Of a stretch of DNA of 24,904 bases, positions 14,729 through 23,309 are shown in pieces (the stretch's first letter is position 1; each line of letters opens with the position of its first letter). The stretch is from Holosporales bacterium (GTDB lineage: Bacteria; Pseudomonadota; Alphaproteobacteria; UBA3830; JAIRMZ01): the NCBI GenBank assembly GCA_031279495.1, contig JAITIJ010000082.1:1-24904 (forward strand), given 5' to 3'. Both the position numbers and the translations under genes were made by a program. The notes under the pieces were generated by a model. That model saw nothing but the letters and a program-made list of their open reading frames with translations. It was not told the DNA's origin and made no database searches.

Positions 14729-17700
14729 GGCGTCCTTTGGCTCCAGCAATCTTCGGAAAACTCGAAGGGAAAACGGGGAATTCTATAGGAACCCATTTGT
14801 CCTTTTCTTTTTTGAGCGGTGTTAGTTTGATATAGACAACCGCATTGCCAGAAGCGGTAGACCGGCTGTTTCCCGATCGAGTAACGGTTGGGATCACAAA
14901 TTTTAGTGTGACGCCTTCGCCCGAAGTATCCTGTCGTGGTACCGCGTGTGCTGCTATAAGCCGGAAAAGCGCCATCTTACCTCCATATGAGAAAGCGGCA
15001 GTTTTTCCGAAAACACCAAGAGCAGGATTGACCTTATCAAGTACCGGTACTTGATGGCTATTATTAGCCCATCGAAAAACGACTTCTAACGGATCGCCTA
15101 TATGCCAGATGATTTCCTTTTGCGGAGAAGCGACGTCGATGGTGTTTTTCCCCCATTTAACCTTCCACTCGACGATCTGCTCGCCAAAGACTTCTTGTTC
15201 TTGCATCACACGAAATTGCACACGAAATCCTAGAATAGCTGCAGCAGGATCGTGTGTTTTTTCGTTAGCTACCAACAATTTTAAGAAACTTTGAACAGGC
15301 GCGAAGCTCTCAAGACAGGCGCATATACGTTTTTCATCTTTTGTTGGACGAGGCTGACCTTCAAGTGCAAATTGCACATCAGCTGCAAAGACATCATAAA
15401 GTTGCGTAAGTTTTTCAATCGAAGCGATTGTGGCATCTGGTTCTGTCGTATATACATCATCCGAGAACGGAAAACGATCTTCGAGCGTATCGTGAAAGTG
15501 CTCCGCGATTTCCTGGTAATATATCAACGCCATCTCTGCAGAGACTTCCTCTGCGCGCGATAGCAATGCTCGCGCCATATCTGCGCGCTGATCCAAGAAG
15601 AAATCACCGCTTTCTTTCGAAACGTTTTCGAAGATTTTCTTGGACGCTTTAGGATCAACATTTTTCAAATCTGTTGTAACAAAGTTCTCTAAAACCGCTA
15701 TGGAGTTGCCAGGTTTTTTCTTGTCATAATCGTCCACTTGTTTGATCAATTCGCGCCATTTTTTCAGAAGATCGCTGTTGTGCTTCTGCTTGCAGAGCGG
15801 ATCAATGGCTAGCAAAGTAATCAAAGGATCTGCAAGATCCTTGGCAAGAAAGCGAATGCGTTCGCGTTGTGCCGATAGGTAGTTCTGCAATTGGCTGCTG
15901 TCATGCACTTGAAACCCGGCATAATTAGCAGGATCACGTCCGTTCCAAGAAGAAAAGAGGTTTCCTTTAGCGGTGTATGGACCGTCAGCCTCGAGGATGT
16001 CGTCCACTTGCTCAAGCAAACGATAGGCCAACTCGAGAATAAGAACCGTCAGTCGGCCATCATACATCCGCCGGGAACGCACGTGATCTAGAAACCGTAG
16101 AATCTTTGAGAAGTATGCCGTCGCATCCCTAAGATTTGCTGTTTGTAGACGTAGCCGCTCTTCCATGCTTGATGCCGATACGCGAGCATCGTTTTCATCT
16201 TCAAAAAGCTGAGCTTGCGCCGTCAAAGTTTGCACCACAGGTGTAAGTATGCGATGGGCAATATCTTCATAGATCTCGCGCATTTCTTCATCAAAAGTAT
16301 CAAGCCGCGTTCCAGTAAAATCTGTGTAAGCATCGATCAATCGCGCTGCTTCCTTTAGAATCCGCGTGTCCCAATAAAGAATTTTCCCTTTTGGGATAAC
16401 CGTCTTAAGCTCTTTGGATTTGGCCGAAACCATAAAAGGCTCTGCTAACAGTTTCTGCAGATCCTGGGTTAGCCGCACGAATCCCGGAGAAGGTCCCAAG
16501 ACAATATCGCCTTTTCTATGTGAGAAGAACCTCCCTGTAAGCGGTGTTTCTATAGCAATCAGACGTCGTCGAAAGGCTTTGAGAGACTTTTCTCCTCGTT
16601 GCAGAAGATTTTTTACAAACTTTCGGCCAAGAACATCTGAATCTTCCATGAGGCTCATCGTCTGAACATAATCTCCACCTGGATCAAAGTGCTCCCGACC
16701 CCACCAATCCAAGGACGAGTCCTTTGTATATATTAAGAGGCTTTGCATTTTAGATGCTAAGTCCGCCACTTGCTTGGCTGTCAATTCCGCTGTTGGGTGG
16801 TGGAGAATTGATGCTAGTTGTGTGATCTTTTCACCCAGCGCACTGATTACCTGCCACGTTTCTTTTGCAAATAGTCGATGAAGGAAGCGTGTATATAGCT
16901 CGACCAGTACTGTTCGAGCTTCTGGTGCATATTTTTTGATGTTAAATTCCTGAAAGTTGATATGCGCATTCGGCTTGCGACCATTCATCAACTCCGTGGC
17001 TGTAAAATCGATATTAAAAAGGTAAGACGTCAGAGCACGAATATGGGCACGATCTTCGCGTTTCTGCAGAAGGTTGTAGTGAGCGCCACCTTTCTCAATC
17101 TCCAAAAACTTCTGCACATACTCTTTAAAAACCTTGTATTCTTCTGTTTCTGTTGGCAAAACAGCGACAAGCTGTTTATCGTCTTGTTTTACTTTTTTTG
17201 TCATTTTTTCATGTATAGTCCGCACATTCATCGTTAAATCAAGATACATGGCTCGCAATACAACGTGATCAAAGGTCAGAATAAGCATGTCCGAAATATG
17301 TTTTTCTAAGCGCGAAAACCAAGACGCTGGTAGAAAAAAGTAAGATAAATGTGGATCCATCGTGTTCATTGCAAGTAGCATTTCACGTGTCTCGCGCGTT
17401 AAATGCGCCTGGTCCTCAGGAGTTGTTACATGCTTTTCAACAGTGCGCAATTTGACAATCAGATCTTTGATAAGTCCCAACATGCTTTCTAAATCTGCCG
17501 ATTTCTTATGGAGTGTGTTGTGCGCTTGATGTCCTCCCAGCAACAACACCGCAACACTTGCGACCATAAGTCCACGGATCCATGGTGTTGCTTTTGTCGT
17601 TCCGTGCACAAGGTTTAAGCGTAGAGGGCGTGCCAAGTGCGTTTCTTGAAAAATCTTTGTGTCAAAAAGATCTTGTGAAAAATACACACGTGACTCTTTG

Positions 17701-18875
17701 TCCCAAAAAGCTGTCCGTGCATTGACTTGAAAATTTTCCGGATTAAGTGCAGAAAGATCGACCGAAGGCAACGGATGAATGACTGGATTTGTCTCTTGAC
17801 CGGTAAAGTATACACCACGCAACAAAAGCCCGGATCCTTCCGAGAACGGTCGGAACAGAACAGAAAGATAAGTGCGCACAGTTTCTTGAATTGCCTGGAT
17901 TTCTCTTCCGACGAACAACGCTTTTTCTAGGATCTCTGAAGGGGGCGCATGGGTTGCTATCGATAAAGTGGCACGTTTGATGCCATGCAAGAAGACCTCA
18001 AAGGCTTCATCGATCCACGAAGGAGAAAAAGACGTCTGCAAATCATACGGAGATGACCATCCAAAGATCTGTTGGCGATTCGCGAAAGGTAGTTGCGCAC
18101 ATAGTGCTGAAAATCCAGGCATTTTATCGCTTTTTGTGATAATAACGTACACTGGAATGCGCATGTTTATGGCAGATTGCAACCACCACAGATGCTCAAA
18201 TAAATGTTGCGCCTCTTGCGCTTTCTGTCCTGGAAACGGCTCTTTCTCAGCAAGTTTATCGTAAGGAAGGGTCAACACAACACCTTCTAAAGGTGCACGC
18301 GGTCTGAGATATGTCAGCAAACGGCCAAAAAGCTTCCAAGTGTGGGAAATCCCCATACTGCCCACGCCACCAACGGCCGATCCTGGCGTTTCTATCAACA
18401 CTCCAGATTCAAAAAGAAACGAGCGGAATGGTGCGCCCTTTATATCAATCGTGTCGTATCCAGGCATGGGCAGAGATCTTAGATTCTCTGCTAACGTGCT
18501 TTTTCCTGATTGTGGAGCACCTACAAGCATGTACCATGGCACTTGATAGCGCCAATTCTTGCCATATACGTGCTTACGTAAGATCTCGAGAATTTTAAGA
18601 AATGTCTGTGTTACAGGACCTACCTTGAACAACCCGTGAGAAGCGAGAATCTCTGCCCACCGACCTGCAAACAGCGGAATAGATTCTTCTTTATGGGCAT
18701 CCTCAGGTGTTCCTTGCACAGCTTTTAAGGCTTTCTGTTTTGCCTTTTTCTCTGACAAGGCCCCCACTCCCATACCAACCAACAATGCTAGTACGCACCC
18801 AATTCCAACGGTGATCAAAATGATATAAGGCAACGAGTGCTGGTGCGTAATGGATGCGTTCCAGAGGGCGTTCAT
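14712..18875 (-). CDS. tssM: Type VI secretion membrane protein TssM (IcmF)
   Basis: TssM is the large inner-membrane subunit that, with TssL and usually lipoprotein TssJ, anchors the secretion machine. At 1387 aa it is somewhat longer than most homologues. It shows an N-terminal membrane segment (about 15-40), a GTPase-like domain with Walker A GAPQSGKST (119-127) and ITKSDKM (246-252), and the family motif YFSQDLFDTKIFQE (398-411). A second membrane segment follows at about 433-450, then a long helical periplasmic domain. The last 200 residues contain the beta-rich IcmF C-terminal region (VFRWANN, FRLIAAH, FVIPTV). Most TssM proteins have two N-terminal membrane helices, while I see one clear one. 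The start overlaps the tssL stop as ATGA. No TssJ is in the window. Confidence 0.94.
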   Translation of the reverse strand: MNALWNASITHQHSLPYIILITVGIGCVLALLVGMGVGALSEKKAKQKALKAVQGTPEDAHKEESIPLFAGRWAEILASHGLFKVGPVTQTFLKILEILRKHVYGKNWRYQVPWYMLVGAPQSGKSTLAENLRSLPMPGYDTIDIKGAPFRSFLFESGVLIETPGSAVGGVGSMGISHTWKLFGRLLTYLRPRAPLEGVVLTLPYDKLAEKEPFPGQKAQEAQHLFEHLWWLQSAINMRIPVYVIITKSDKMPGFSALCAQLPFANRQQIFGWSSPYDLQTSFSPSWIDEAFEVFLHGIKRATLSIATHAPPSEILEKALFVGREIQAIQETVRTYLSVLFRPFSEGSGLLLRGVYFTGQETNPVIHPLPSVDLSALNPENFQVNARTAFWDKESRVYFSQDLFDTKIFQETHLARPLRLNLVHGTTKATPWIRGLMVASVAVLLLGGHQAHNTLHKKSADLESMLGLIKDLIVKLRTVEKHVTTPEDQAHLTRETREMLLAMNTMDPHLSYFFLPASWFSRLEKHISDMLILTFDHVVLRAMYLDLTMNVRTIHEKMTKKVKQDDKQLVAVLPTETEEYKVFKEYVQKFLEIEKGGAHYNLLQKREDRAHIRALTSYLFNIDFTATELMNGRKPNAHINFQEFNIKKYAPEARTVLVELYTRFLHRLFAKETWQVISALGEKITQLASILHHPTAELTAKQVADLASKMQSLLIYTKDSSLDWWGREHFDPGGDYVQTMSLMEDSDVLGRKFVKNLLQRGEKSLKAFRRRLIAIETPLTGRFFSHRKGDIVLGPSPGFVRLTQDLQKLLAEPFMVSAKSKELKTVIPKGKILYWDTRILKEAARLIDAYTDFTGTRLDTFDEEMREIYEDIAHRILTPVVQTLTAQAQLFEDENDARVSASSMEERLRLQTANLRDATAYFSKILRFLDHVRSRRMYDGRLTVLILELAYRLLEQVDDILEADGPYTAKGNLFSSWNGRDPANYAGFQVHDSSQLQNYLSAQRERIRFLAKDLADPLITLLAIDPLCKQKHNSDLLKKWRELIKQVDDYDKKKPGNSIAVLENFVTTDLKNVDPKASKKIFENVSKESGDFFLDQRADMARALLSRAEEVSAEMALIYYQEIAEHFHDTLEDRFPFSDDVYTTEPDATIASIEKLTQLYDVFAADVQFALEGQPRPTKDEKRICACLESFAPVQSFLKLLVANEKTHDPAAAILGFRVQFRVMQEQEVFGEQIVEWKVKWGKNTIDVASPQKEIIWHIGDPLEVVFRWANNSHQVPVLDKVNPALGVFGKTAAFSYGGKMALFRLIAAHAVPRQDTSGEGVTLKFVIPTVTRSGNSRSTASGNAVVYIKLTPLKKEKDKWVPIEFPVFPSSFPKIAGAKGRHVSSK

Positions 18876-19630
18876 GGAACCCCTCCTTCTGTAACCATGT
18901 TGGTGATGGAGCGCACAAGTCGGCTGATTGAGGCTGTTTCAGCACGCCAAATAAGGCTGGTTCCTAATGTGAAACACATAAGGAAACCGTAGAAAGCATA
19001 GTGCCACCAAGATGGATCAGGTAATTCATGCTTAGGGGCACTTGTTAGCGTTGGCTGATAGCTTTGCCGAAAAATCCGCGCATCAAAAAAGTCTACAGAG
19101 GGATCTCCACGAATGATAAAACGATAGAGTCGTTGTTTGTACGCTTTTATCTCTTCTTTATTTTCATGAGGGCGATATTGGCCTTCAAAGCCGAGCGCAA
19201 GTAGTTTTAGATATAAGATAGCCATTTCTGTCAGGACACTTCCTCTATTTAAGAGGAATTGATCGATGCGATGAAAAATTTCCTCACCGGCTATATGCGT
19301 TTCGAAAAACGCTGTTTCCAGAAGATTATTCTCCCAGTACGTGCGCCCAGACCAAGAGATGTTTAGAAACACCTCATCAGCCAGCGCTACCATAATGTAG
19401 ATAGCCTCTTTAAGATACACATCGACGAAATCTCCGCCTTTTTCTAGACATAGCATCGTATGCGTTTTCAAAAGACCATTGAGTCTATTCCACAATACGC
19501 CTGCTTTCTCTAAAGATGCTTCTTGAATTGGTGGCATCTCTTCTTCAACAATTCTGCGACAAGCAATTACCTCTTCATAAAAGATATCGAAAAGACGGAG
19601 GAGAAAAGTATTTCCTTCTGACTCGTTCAC
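18872..19630 (-). CDS. tssL: Type VI secretion membrane protein TssL (DotU/IcmH family)
   Basis: TssL is the inner-membrane partner of TssM and contacts the baseplate. It is 252 aa, mostly a cytoplasmic helical domain with the DotU pattern ALADEVFLNISW, TYWENNLLETAFFE and GEEIFHRID (82-122), then LLALGFEGQYR (143-153). A single membrane anchor lies near the C-terminus (208-229). No C-terminal peptidoglycan-binding OmpA domain is fused. The start is GTG 19630 with an AGGA seven bases upstream; an ATG at 19634 is out of frame. It follows tssK by 9 bp and overlaps tssM by 4 bp. Confidence 0.93.
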   Translation of the reverse strand: MNESEGNTFLLRLFDIFYEEVIACRRIVEEEMPPIQEASLEKAGVLWNRLNGLLKTHTMLCLEKGGDFVDVYLKEAIYIMVALADEVFLNISWSGRTYWENNLLETAFFETHIAGEEIFHRIDQFLLNRGSVLTEMAILYLKLLALGFEGQYRPHENKEEIKAYKQRLYRFIIRGDPSVDFFDARIFRQSYQPTLTSAPKHELPDPSWWHYAFYGFLMCFTLGTSLIWRAETASISRLVRSITNMVTEGGVP

Positions 19631-19639
19631 GCATGTTTC

Positions 19640-20950
19640 CTAGGTTCGTCGCACATAAAGAGCTGCGTCTTGAGGACATATCGACTTGCCAGAGTTGAAG
19701 ACGCATAGATCTTCTTGCGTATTCAGATAGGGGCTTCCCGGATCGATCGAAAGCAGCACGACATCCTGAGGTGTCGCAATTCCAAGTTCGAGTTCCGCTG
19801 ATACTACCTTACGCGCTGCCCCTAAAACTCGGTTATCCTTAACGGTAGCCACTTTTGAGGGTGCAGCAATCTGTGCTCCACGCATCCAATCCAGCAGCTC
19901 GTTTTCGTTCATGCCTGGAGATTTGCGGAATCCGATAATCAGCTCACGATGATCGGTCCAAGAAGAAGAGAGAGGCAGACGGAACTCTTGGCCATCTTTG
20001 TTGAATGGAATGGTGTAGTAGTCTTGTTTCAAATTCTCTAGCGCTAGCTGAACACGGTTTTGAAGAGCCGTAAAAACCGCATGCAGATTTTCGTGCTGAT
20101 ATTCTGGCAATCCAGCTAAGTATTGGCTTGGGGTTAACGCTAAGACGTGTGCAACCGTCTGAAGCATCGTTTGATACAATATGAAAGGTGAGATTTTTGG
20201 CATCACAAGAAGCGCTTCAAGAGGCAAAACGCCTTGTATTAATGGGCGCAGGATTAGTGACCCTTCTGTCGAAATGGCGTAACAACGCTCGGCAAAATAA
20301 TTGATTTTTTCGCGCAGAGATTTTACAACTTCACGACATATGTCTTTTAAAGCTTCTGGAACATATAGACAGGGTGCTATGTAAGGCGTTGGTGTAGGGC
20401 CTTTTTCATCCGGTCTTAGCTCAATCAAAGGGAACGCTGAGAAACGCCCGGACAGTTCTGGCTCTGTCAGCAGGCGTACAATAGGCCGCAGACGAGGAAT
20501 GCGAATGGGATTGTCGCCTGTATTGTTGTCGCGGACCTCTTCGCCTTCTAAAGAAGCATAGCGTGCGTGAGCGTCTTGAATAGCGTCTTCTTGCGGTCGT
20601 TGCTTGGCTACTGCAACGTACAGCCGAAGCACCTCGTTTCCTGCTATTTGCAAAAGTGGCTTGAGATCGTAGAAGACCTTGTCTTCTTGTTGTGTCGCGT
20701 CGTATTGGATCAGTGTGCCATCTGGTGTAAGCGCCTCTAGATGCAAAAGAAGAACGGTGCCGGCCGAAAGCGCTGCCGAGTCGATCTTGAAATCACAAAC
20801 TCCATACCCATCTGGTCGGCTGAGCTGAAAATGGTGGTGGATTAGGTTCTCGGTTCTAATTGCTGTCTGCTGAAAATGTTGTGGAGATAGCAACATTCCT
20901 TCGTGCCATTGCACGGCCAAAGGAATCGGTCGCTCGAACACCACCGCCAT
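19640..20950 (-). CDS. tssK: Type VI secretion baseplate protein TssK
   Basis: TssK connects the baseplate to the membrane complex. The N-terminal family motif is very clear: VQWHEGMLLSPQHFQQ (13-28). It is followed by PDGYGVCDFKID and, toward the C-terminus, FRKSPGMNENELLDWMRGAQIA, which matches the helical part of the family. Length (436 aa) is standard. The ATG at 20950 has GAGG just upstream. It is the first gene of a four-gene run whose members overlap or lie within 9 bp, so the promoter should lie in the 580-bp gap before it. I found only weak -35/-10 matches there. Confidence 0.94.
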   Translation of the reverse strand: MAVVFERPIPLAVQWHEGMLLSPQHFQQTAIRTENLIHHHFQLSRPDGYGVCDFKIDSAALSAGTVLLLHLEALTPDGTLIQYDATQQEDKVFYDLKPLLQIAGNEVLRLYVAVAKQRPQEDAIQDAHARYASLEGEEVRDNNTGDNPIRIPRLRPIVRLLTEPELSGRFSAFPLIELRPDEKGPTPTPYIAPCLYVPEALKDICREVVKSLREKINYFAERCYAISTEGSLILRPLIQGVLPLEALLVMPKISPFILYQTMLQTVAHVLALTPSQYLAGLPEYQHENLHAVFTALQNRVQLALENLKQDYYTIPFNKDGQEFRLPLSSSWTDHRELIIGFRKSPGMNENELLDWMRGAQIAAPSKVATVKDNRVLGAARKVVSAELELGIATPQDVVLLSIDPGSPYLNTQEDLCVFNSGKSICPQDAALYVRRT

Positions 20951-21532
20951 ATATGCCTCGACTCTTCCACAGGCAGTCTAAAAGGCATTGGTTAACAAGA
21001 TGTTTACAGATGGACGAGGGCGGTTTAAAATTCGTTTGCTCTTGCGAAGATATAAAGATGAGGGAAGCAAAATGAAAAAAACTATACTGCCGCGGGCGGC
21101 GAGAAGGGTGGTAGGTGGTGCTATCAATAAAGTGCTTAACATAGGGAGTATGGACCTGCTCATTGAAATTTCTGGCATGTGCAATGCGAACCGTGAATGC
21201 AAAATTTTATGGAATATCGCTTATTAAGCTAAAATTCTCCCTTCTAGCCTGCTTTTGAGCCGCTAAATTCTGCTATGTCCTTAGTGTGTGCCGTTACGAA
21301 GGCGTTTCTTAGATCTTCTCAAGAAGAAATGATAGCAAAGTGCAGTTTCCCAAACCTCTCTCCTTTCCAACTTGCTTCAGAGAAGGTAGCGAAAGATCTC
21401 GCTTTGAAGCCCGAATACCGAAAAAGTAGACCAGGCTCTTCCCGCCTTGCCAAATCTTTCCCATGCGCTTTCAGGAAAACCAAAAAAGTCTCTGCGCAAC
21501 TCTTTTGGAAGACCTATCGTTTTCCCAATGCC
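20951..21532. other. Intergenic region between phasin and tssK, no firm gene
   Basis: This 582-bp stretch should hold the promoter of the tss run (reading -) and the phasin terminator. I see no clear sigma-70 boxes and no hairpin followed by a T run. A possible + strand ORF of 51 codons (21072-21227) starts with ATG behind GAGGG but has rare codons and no recognisable product. A - strand frame at 20978-21202 overlaps it and is equally unsupported. A + strand frame opening at ATG 21275 runs into the phasin gene antisense. A sigma-54-like TGGCATG-N4-ATGCG element lies at 21173-21189 on +. Confidence 0.5.
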
Positions 21533-21988
21533 CTATTTGGGTTGTTTGAGTTTTTCTTTCAAGGTTTGCATTTGCTCTTTTGCATGATCTTTCGCAATAC
21601 TGGAAACTTGTGTTCCACCAGAGCTGAGCTCGTTAGAGATGTTCTTAGCGTGCGCCATTGTTTTAGAAAAACGATCTTTGATAAATTCTGATCCTTTAGC
21701 AACACACTCGCTGATATTTTTAGAAGCTAAAGACTTCTGGAAAGACTGATTCATATCCGCCATCATCTGCTGGAAAAACCCCATTTGCAGTTTTGCAAGA
21801 TTTTGATAGACATCCATCGATGTTTTCCCCATGGATGCTAAAGTCTCCATATTTTTGCGATACATATTCAATCCTCCTTCAAGATCTATGTGCGGTATCT
21901 TGAAATTTTGAAAGCAATTCGCTTTTCCTTTGCTCCCTGCAGTCTTCGCGTCCTTCTTAGAGGCAGATTCTGTTGTAGCTGTTACCAT
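21533..21988 (-). CDS. Phasin family protein
   Basis: Phasins coat polyhydroxyalkanoate storage granules in the cytoplasm and control their size and number; some members serve as general stress or chaperone-like proteins. The 151-aa protein is Lys/Ala/Met/Gln-rich and almost wholly helical. It has the phasin pattern of a short IP-containing lead (FKIPHIDLEGGLNMY) and then NMETLASMGKTSMDVYQ and LAKLQMGFFQQMMADMNQ. ATG 21988 was chosen because AAGGAAG lies just upstream; an open frame continues to 22042. No PHA synthase, PhaR or depolymerase gene is in the window, so the granule role is inferred from family. Confidence 0.8.
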   Translation of the reverse strand: MVTATTESASKKDAKTAGSKGKANCFQNFKIPHIDLEGGLNMYRKNMETLASMGKTSMDVYQNLAKLQMGFFQQMMADMNQSFQKSLASKNISECVAKGSEFIKDRFSKTMAHAKNISNELSSGGTQVSSIAKDHAKEQMQTLKEKLKQPK

Positions 21989-22030
21989 TTTCTTCTTCCT
22001 TTCATAGTAAAGTGTTTGTTCTCTAACTAG

Positions 22031-22093
22031 CTTGTAGAACAAGATTACGAGGGAAACATTAAGAAAGTCTAAATGCTTTGATCAACACGTTGA
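22031..22093. promoter_or_regulatory. Two short inverted repeats upstream of phasin gene
   Basis: CTTGT-AGA-ACAAG (22031-22043) and TCAAC-AC-GTTGA (22082-22093) are perfect inverted repeats with 5-bp arms. They lie 43 and 94 bp upstream of the phasin ATG, in and just before the nadK-phasin gap. They could be operator half-sites for a phasin regulator. Arms this short also occur often by chance. Confidence 0.25.
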
Positions 22094-22097
22094 AGAG

Positions 22098-22856
22098 CTA
22101 TCCGACGAATTGCTCTCCTAAAACGCGGTCTTCCAACGACGCTTCTGCATCAAATAGTAATGTAGCAGGGTGCTGCTTATCTTGTGCTATTGTTAAGTGG
22201 ATAACGTCTCGAATTTCTACGAAATCAGCAACGGCATTGAGCGGACGCTTTTGCGCATCAAGAACAGAGAGTTGCAGTGTCGAAGTGTCTGCGAGTAAAG
22301 CACCGCGCCAATTTCTTGGACGAAAAGCGTTAATGGGGGTCATAGCCAACAAGTTTGCTCCTAAAGGCACTATCGGGCCATGAGCAGAGAAATTATAAGC
22401 CGTACTGCCTAAAGGAGTCGCAACGATAATGCCATCACCAACAAGGGTTTCCAGGCGATTGATGCCATTAATGGCAACTGAAATCTTCGCACTCTGATGC
22501 GTTGCGCGGAAAAGATAAACTTCGTTAAATGCATAGGCTTTGTGCACAACGTTCTCTGCCGTTATCGCTTCCATTGTTAAAGGAAAAACGGAAATACGAT
22601 GAGCAGCGGCTAATCGCTCTAATAGATGGTCTGTGTTATAAGCGTTTGTCAGGAATCCAAGATTCCCTTTATTCAGTCCATACACAGGAATTGACAAAGG
22701 CATAGCATAGTGGAGCGCATGCAAGACGGACCCGTCCCCGCCAATTGTCACAACAGCTTCGGCTTTTTCCAAAGCCACTTGTCCATACACTTTTATAAGC
22801 TGTTCAAAGGCAACGCCAGCTTTACCGTTGCGGTTTGTCGAAAAATGAATCCTCAT
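22098..22856 (-). CDS. nadK: NAD kinase
   Basis: NAD kinase makes NADP from NAD using ATP or polyphosphate and is the only bacterial source of NADP. The nucleotide motif GGDGSVLHALH starts at 39. The substrate motif FNEVYL and the region GDGIIVATPLGSTAYNFSAHGP are intact, followed by ISPI-like MTPINAF. The 252-aa length agrees with the compact alphaproteobacterial type. ATG 22856 is preceded by only a weak GAG. It lies about 110 bp upstream of the phasin gene on the same strand. The two may share a transcript, but the phasin gene has its own good ribosome-binding site and a possible promoter region. Confidence 0.95.
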   Translation of the reverse strand: MRIHFSTNRNGKAGVAFEQLIKVYGQVALEKAEAVVTIGGDGSVLHALHYAMPLSIPVYGLNKGNLGFLTNAYNTDHLLERLAAAHRISVFPLTMEAITAENVVHKAYAFNEVYLFRATHQSAKISVAINGINRLETLVGDGIIVATPLGSTAYNFSAHGPIVPLGANLLAMTPINAFRPRNWRGALLADTSTLQLSVLDAQKRPLNAVADFVEIRDVIHLTIAQDKQHPATLLFDAEASLEDRVLGEQFVG

Positions 22857-23309
22857 GAATAAACTCTATCAGTCCATTGTGTATGAGGAAATATACGTTC
22901 TTTCGTTCTTTTAAGATCGTGGTATTCCTTCTTGGAAGATGTTCGCCGCTTGTTTTTGTGCTGCGGTTTTTACAAAACTCTTCTGTTAGCAGCCTGTTTC
23001 GTTGATGCTTCCTCTCTTTCTTTGGAGGTCTTAATAGCCGAGTCTGAAGGATAATGGTTTCTTTCAAAATTGGTTTCTCCGCATTTCTGATGTCAAAGTT
23101 TGTGTTCTGCTATAATAACAGAGATGAGGATCTTTCTAAGATTTTGACTAAATTGGTCAAGAGGCAAAAGATGCCAGGTGAGAGCCTGCTTTTATCTCTA
23201 TCTCTTTCTTACAAAAAGAGCCACTAAGAACGTAGCAATACAAAGCTAGGATTCTCTGTCATGGTAGACAGCAAGTAAATGAAGAGAGTACGCATACGGC
23301 GATTTTATT
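22857..23309. other. Intergenic region upstream of nadK, one possible small ORF
   Basis: This 453-bp stretch separates nadK from the DUF2125-like gene, both on -. It must contain the nadK promoter. On the + strand it holds a 57-codon ORF described separately. It also has a TATAAT at 23111-23116 without a good -35 box at 17 bp. Small hairpins occur at TTGAC/GTCAA (about 23144-23160) and CTGTC/GACAG (near 23260). I found no tRNA or known structural RNA. A - strand frame of 81 codons (22822-23067) overlaps the nadK start and looks like chance. Confidence 0.45.
23054..23227 (+). CDS. Possible small ORF, 57 aa, unknown
   Basis: ATG 23054 follows AAGGAT and opens a 57-codon frame to TAA at 23225-23227. 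The product begins MVSFKIGFSAFLMSKFVF, has a charged middle (NRDEDLSKILTKLVKRQK) and ends KKSH. I do not recognise it. In favour are the ribosome-binding site and the amphipathic, protein-like composition. Against are the short length, isolation on the opposite strand to both neighbours, and lack of any family. Treat as a candidate only. Confidence 0.22.
   Translation: MVSFKIGFSAFLMSKFVFCYNNRDEDLSKILTKLVKRQKMPGESLLLSLSLSYKKSH

Noticed and set aside
20978..21202. - strand frame of 74 codons just upstream of tssK, partly hydrophobic
   Set aside because: No ATG with a good ribosome-binding site, no family, and it overlaps an equally weak + strand frame.
21516..21537. Inverted repeat CCCAA/TTGGG at the phasin stop as an intrinsic terminator
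   Set aside because: In the direction of phasin transcription it is followed by AAAACG rather than a T run, so it does not fit a rho-independent terminator.
21275..21691. 138-codon + strand frame
   Set aside because: The second half is the antisense of the well-supported phasin gene and no family is recognisable; mentioned only as a weak finding.
22822..23067. 81-codon - strand frame overlapping the nadK start
   Set aside because: It starts at TTG without a ribosome-binding site, overlaps nadK out of frame, and is basic and unstructured in composition.
23180..23225. CTCTTT/AAAGAG hairpin as terminator of the DUF2125-like gene
   Set aside because: No T run follows the stem on the - strand and it lies about 90 bp from the stop codon.
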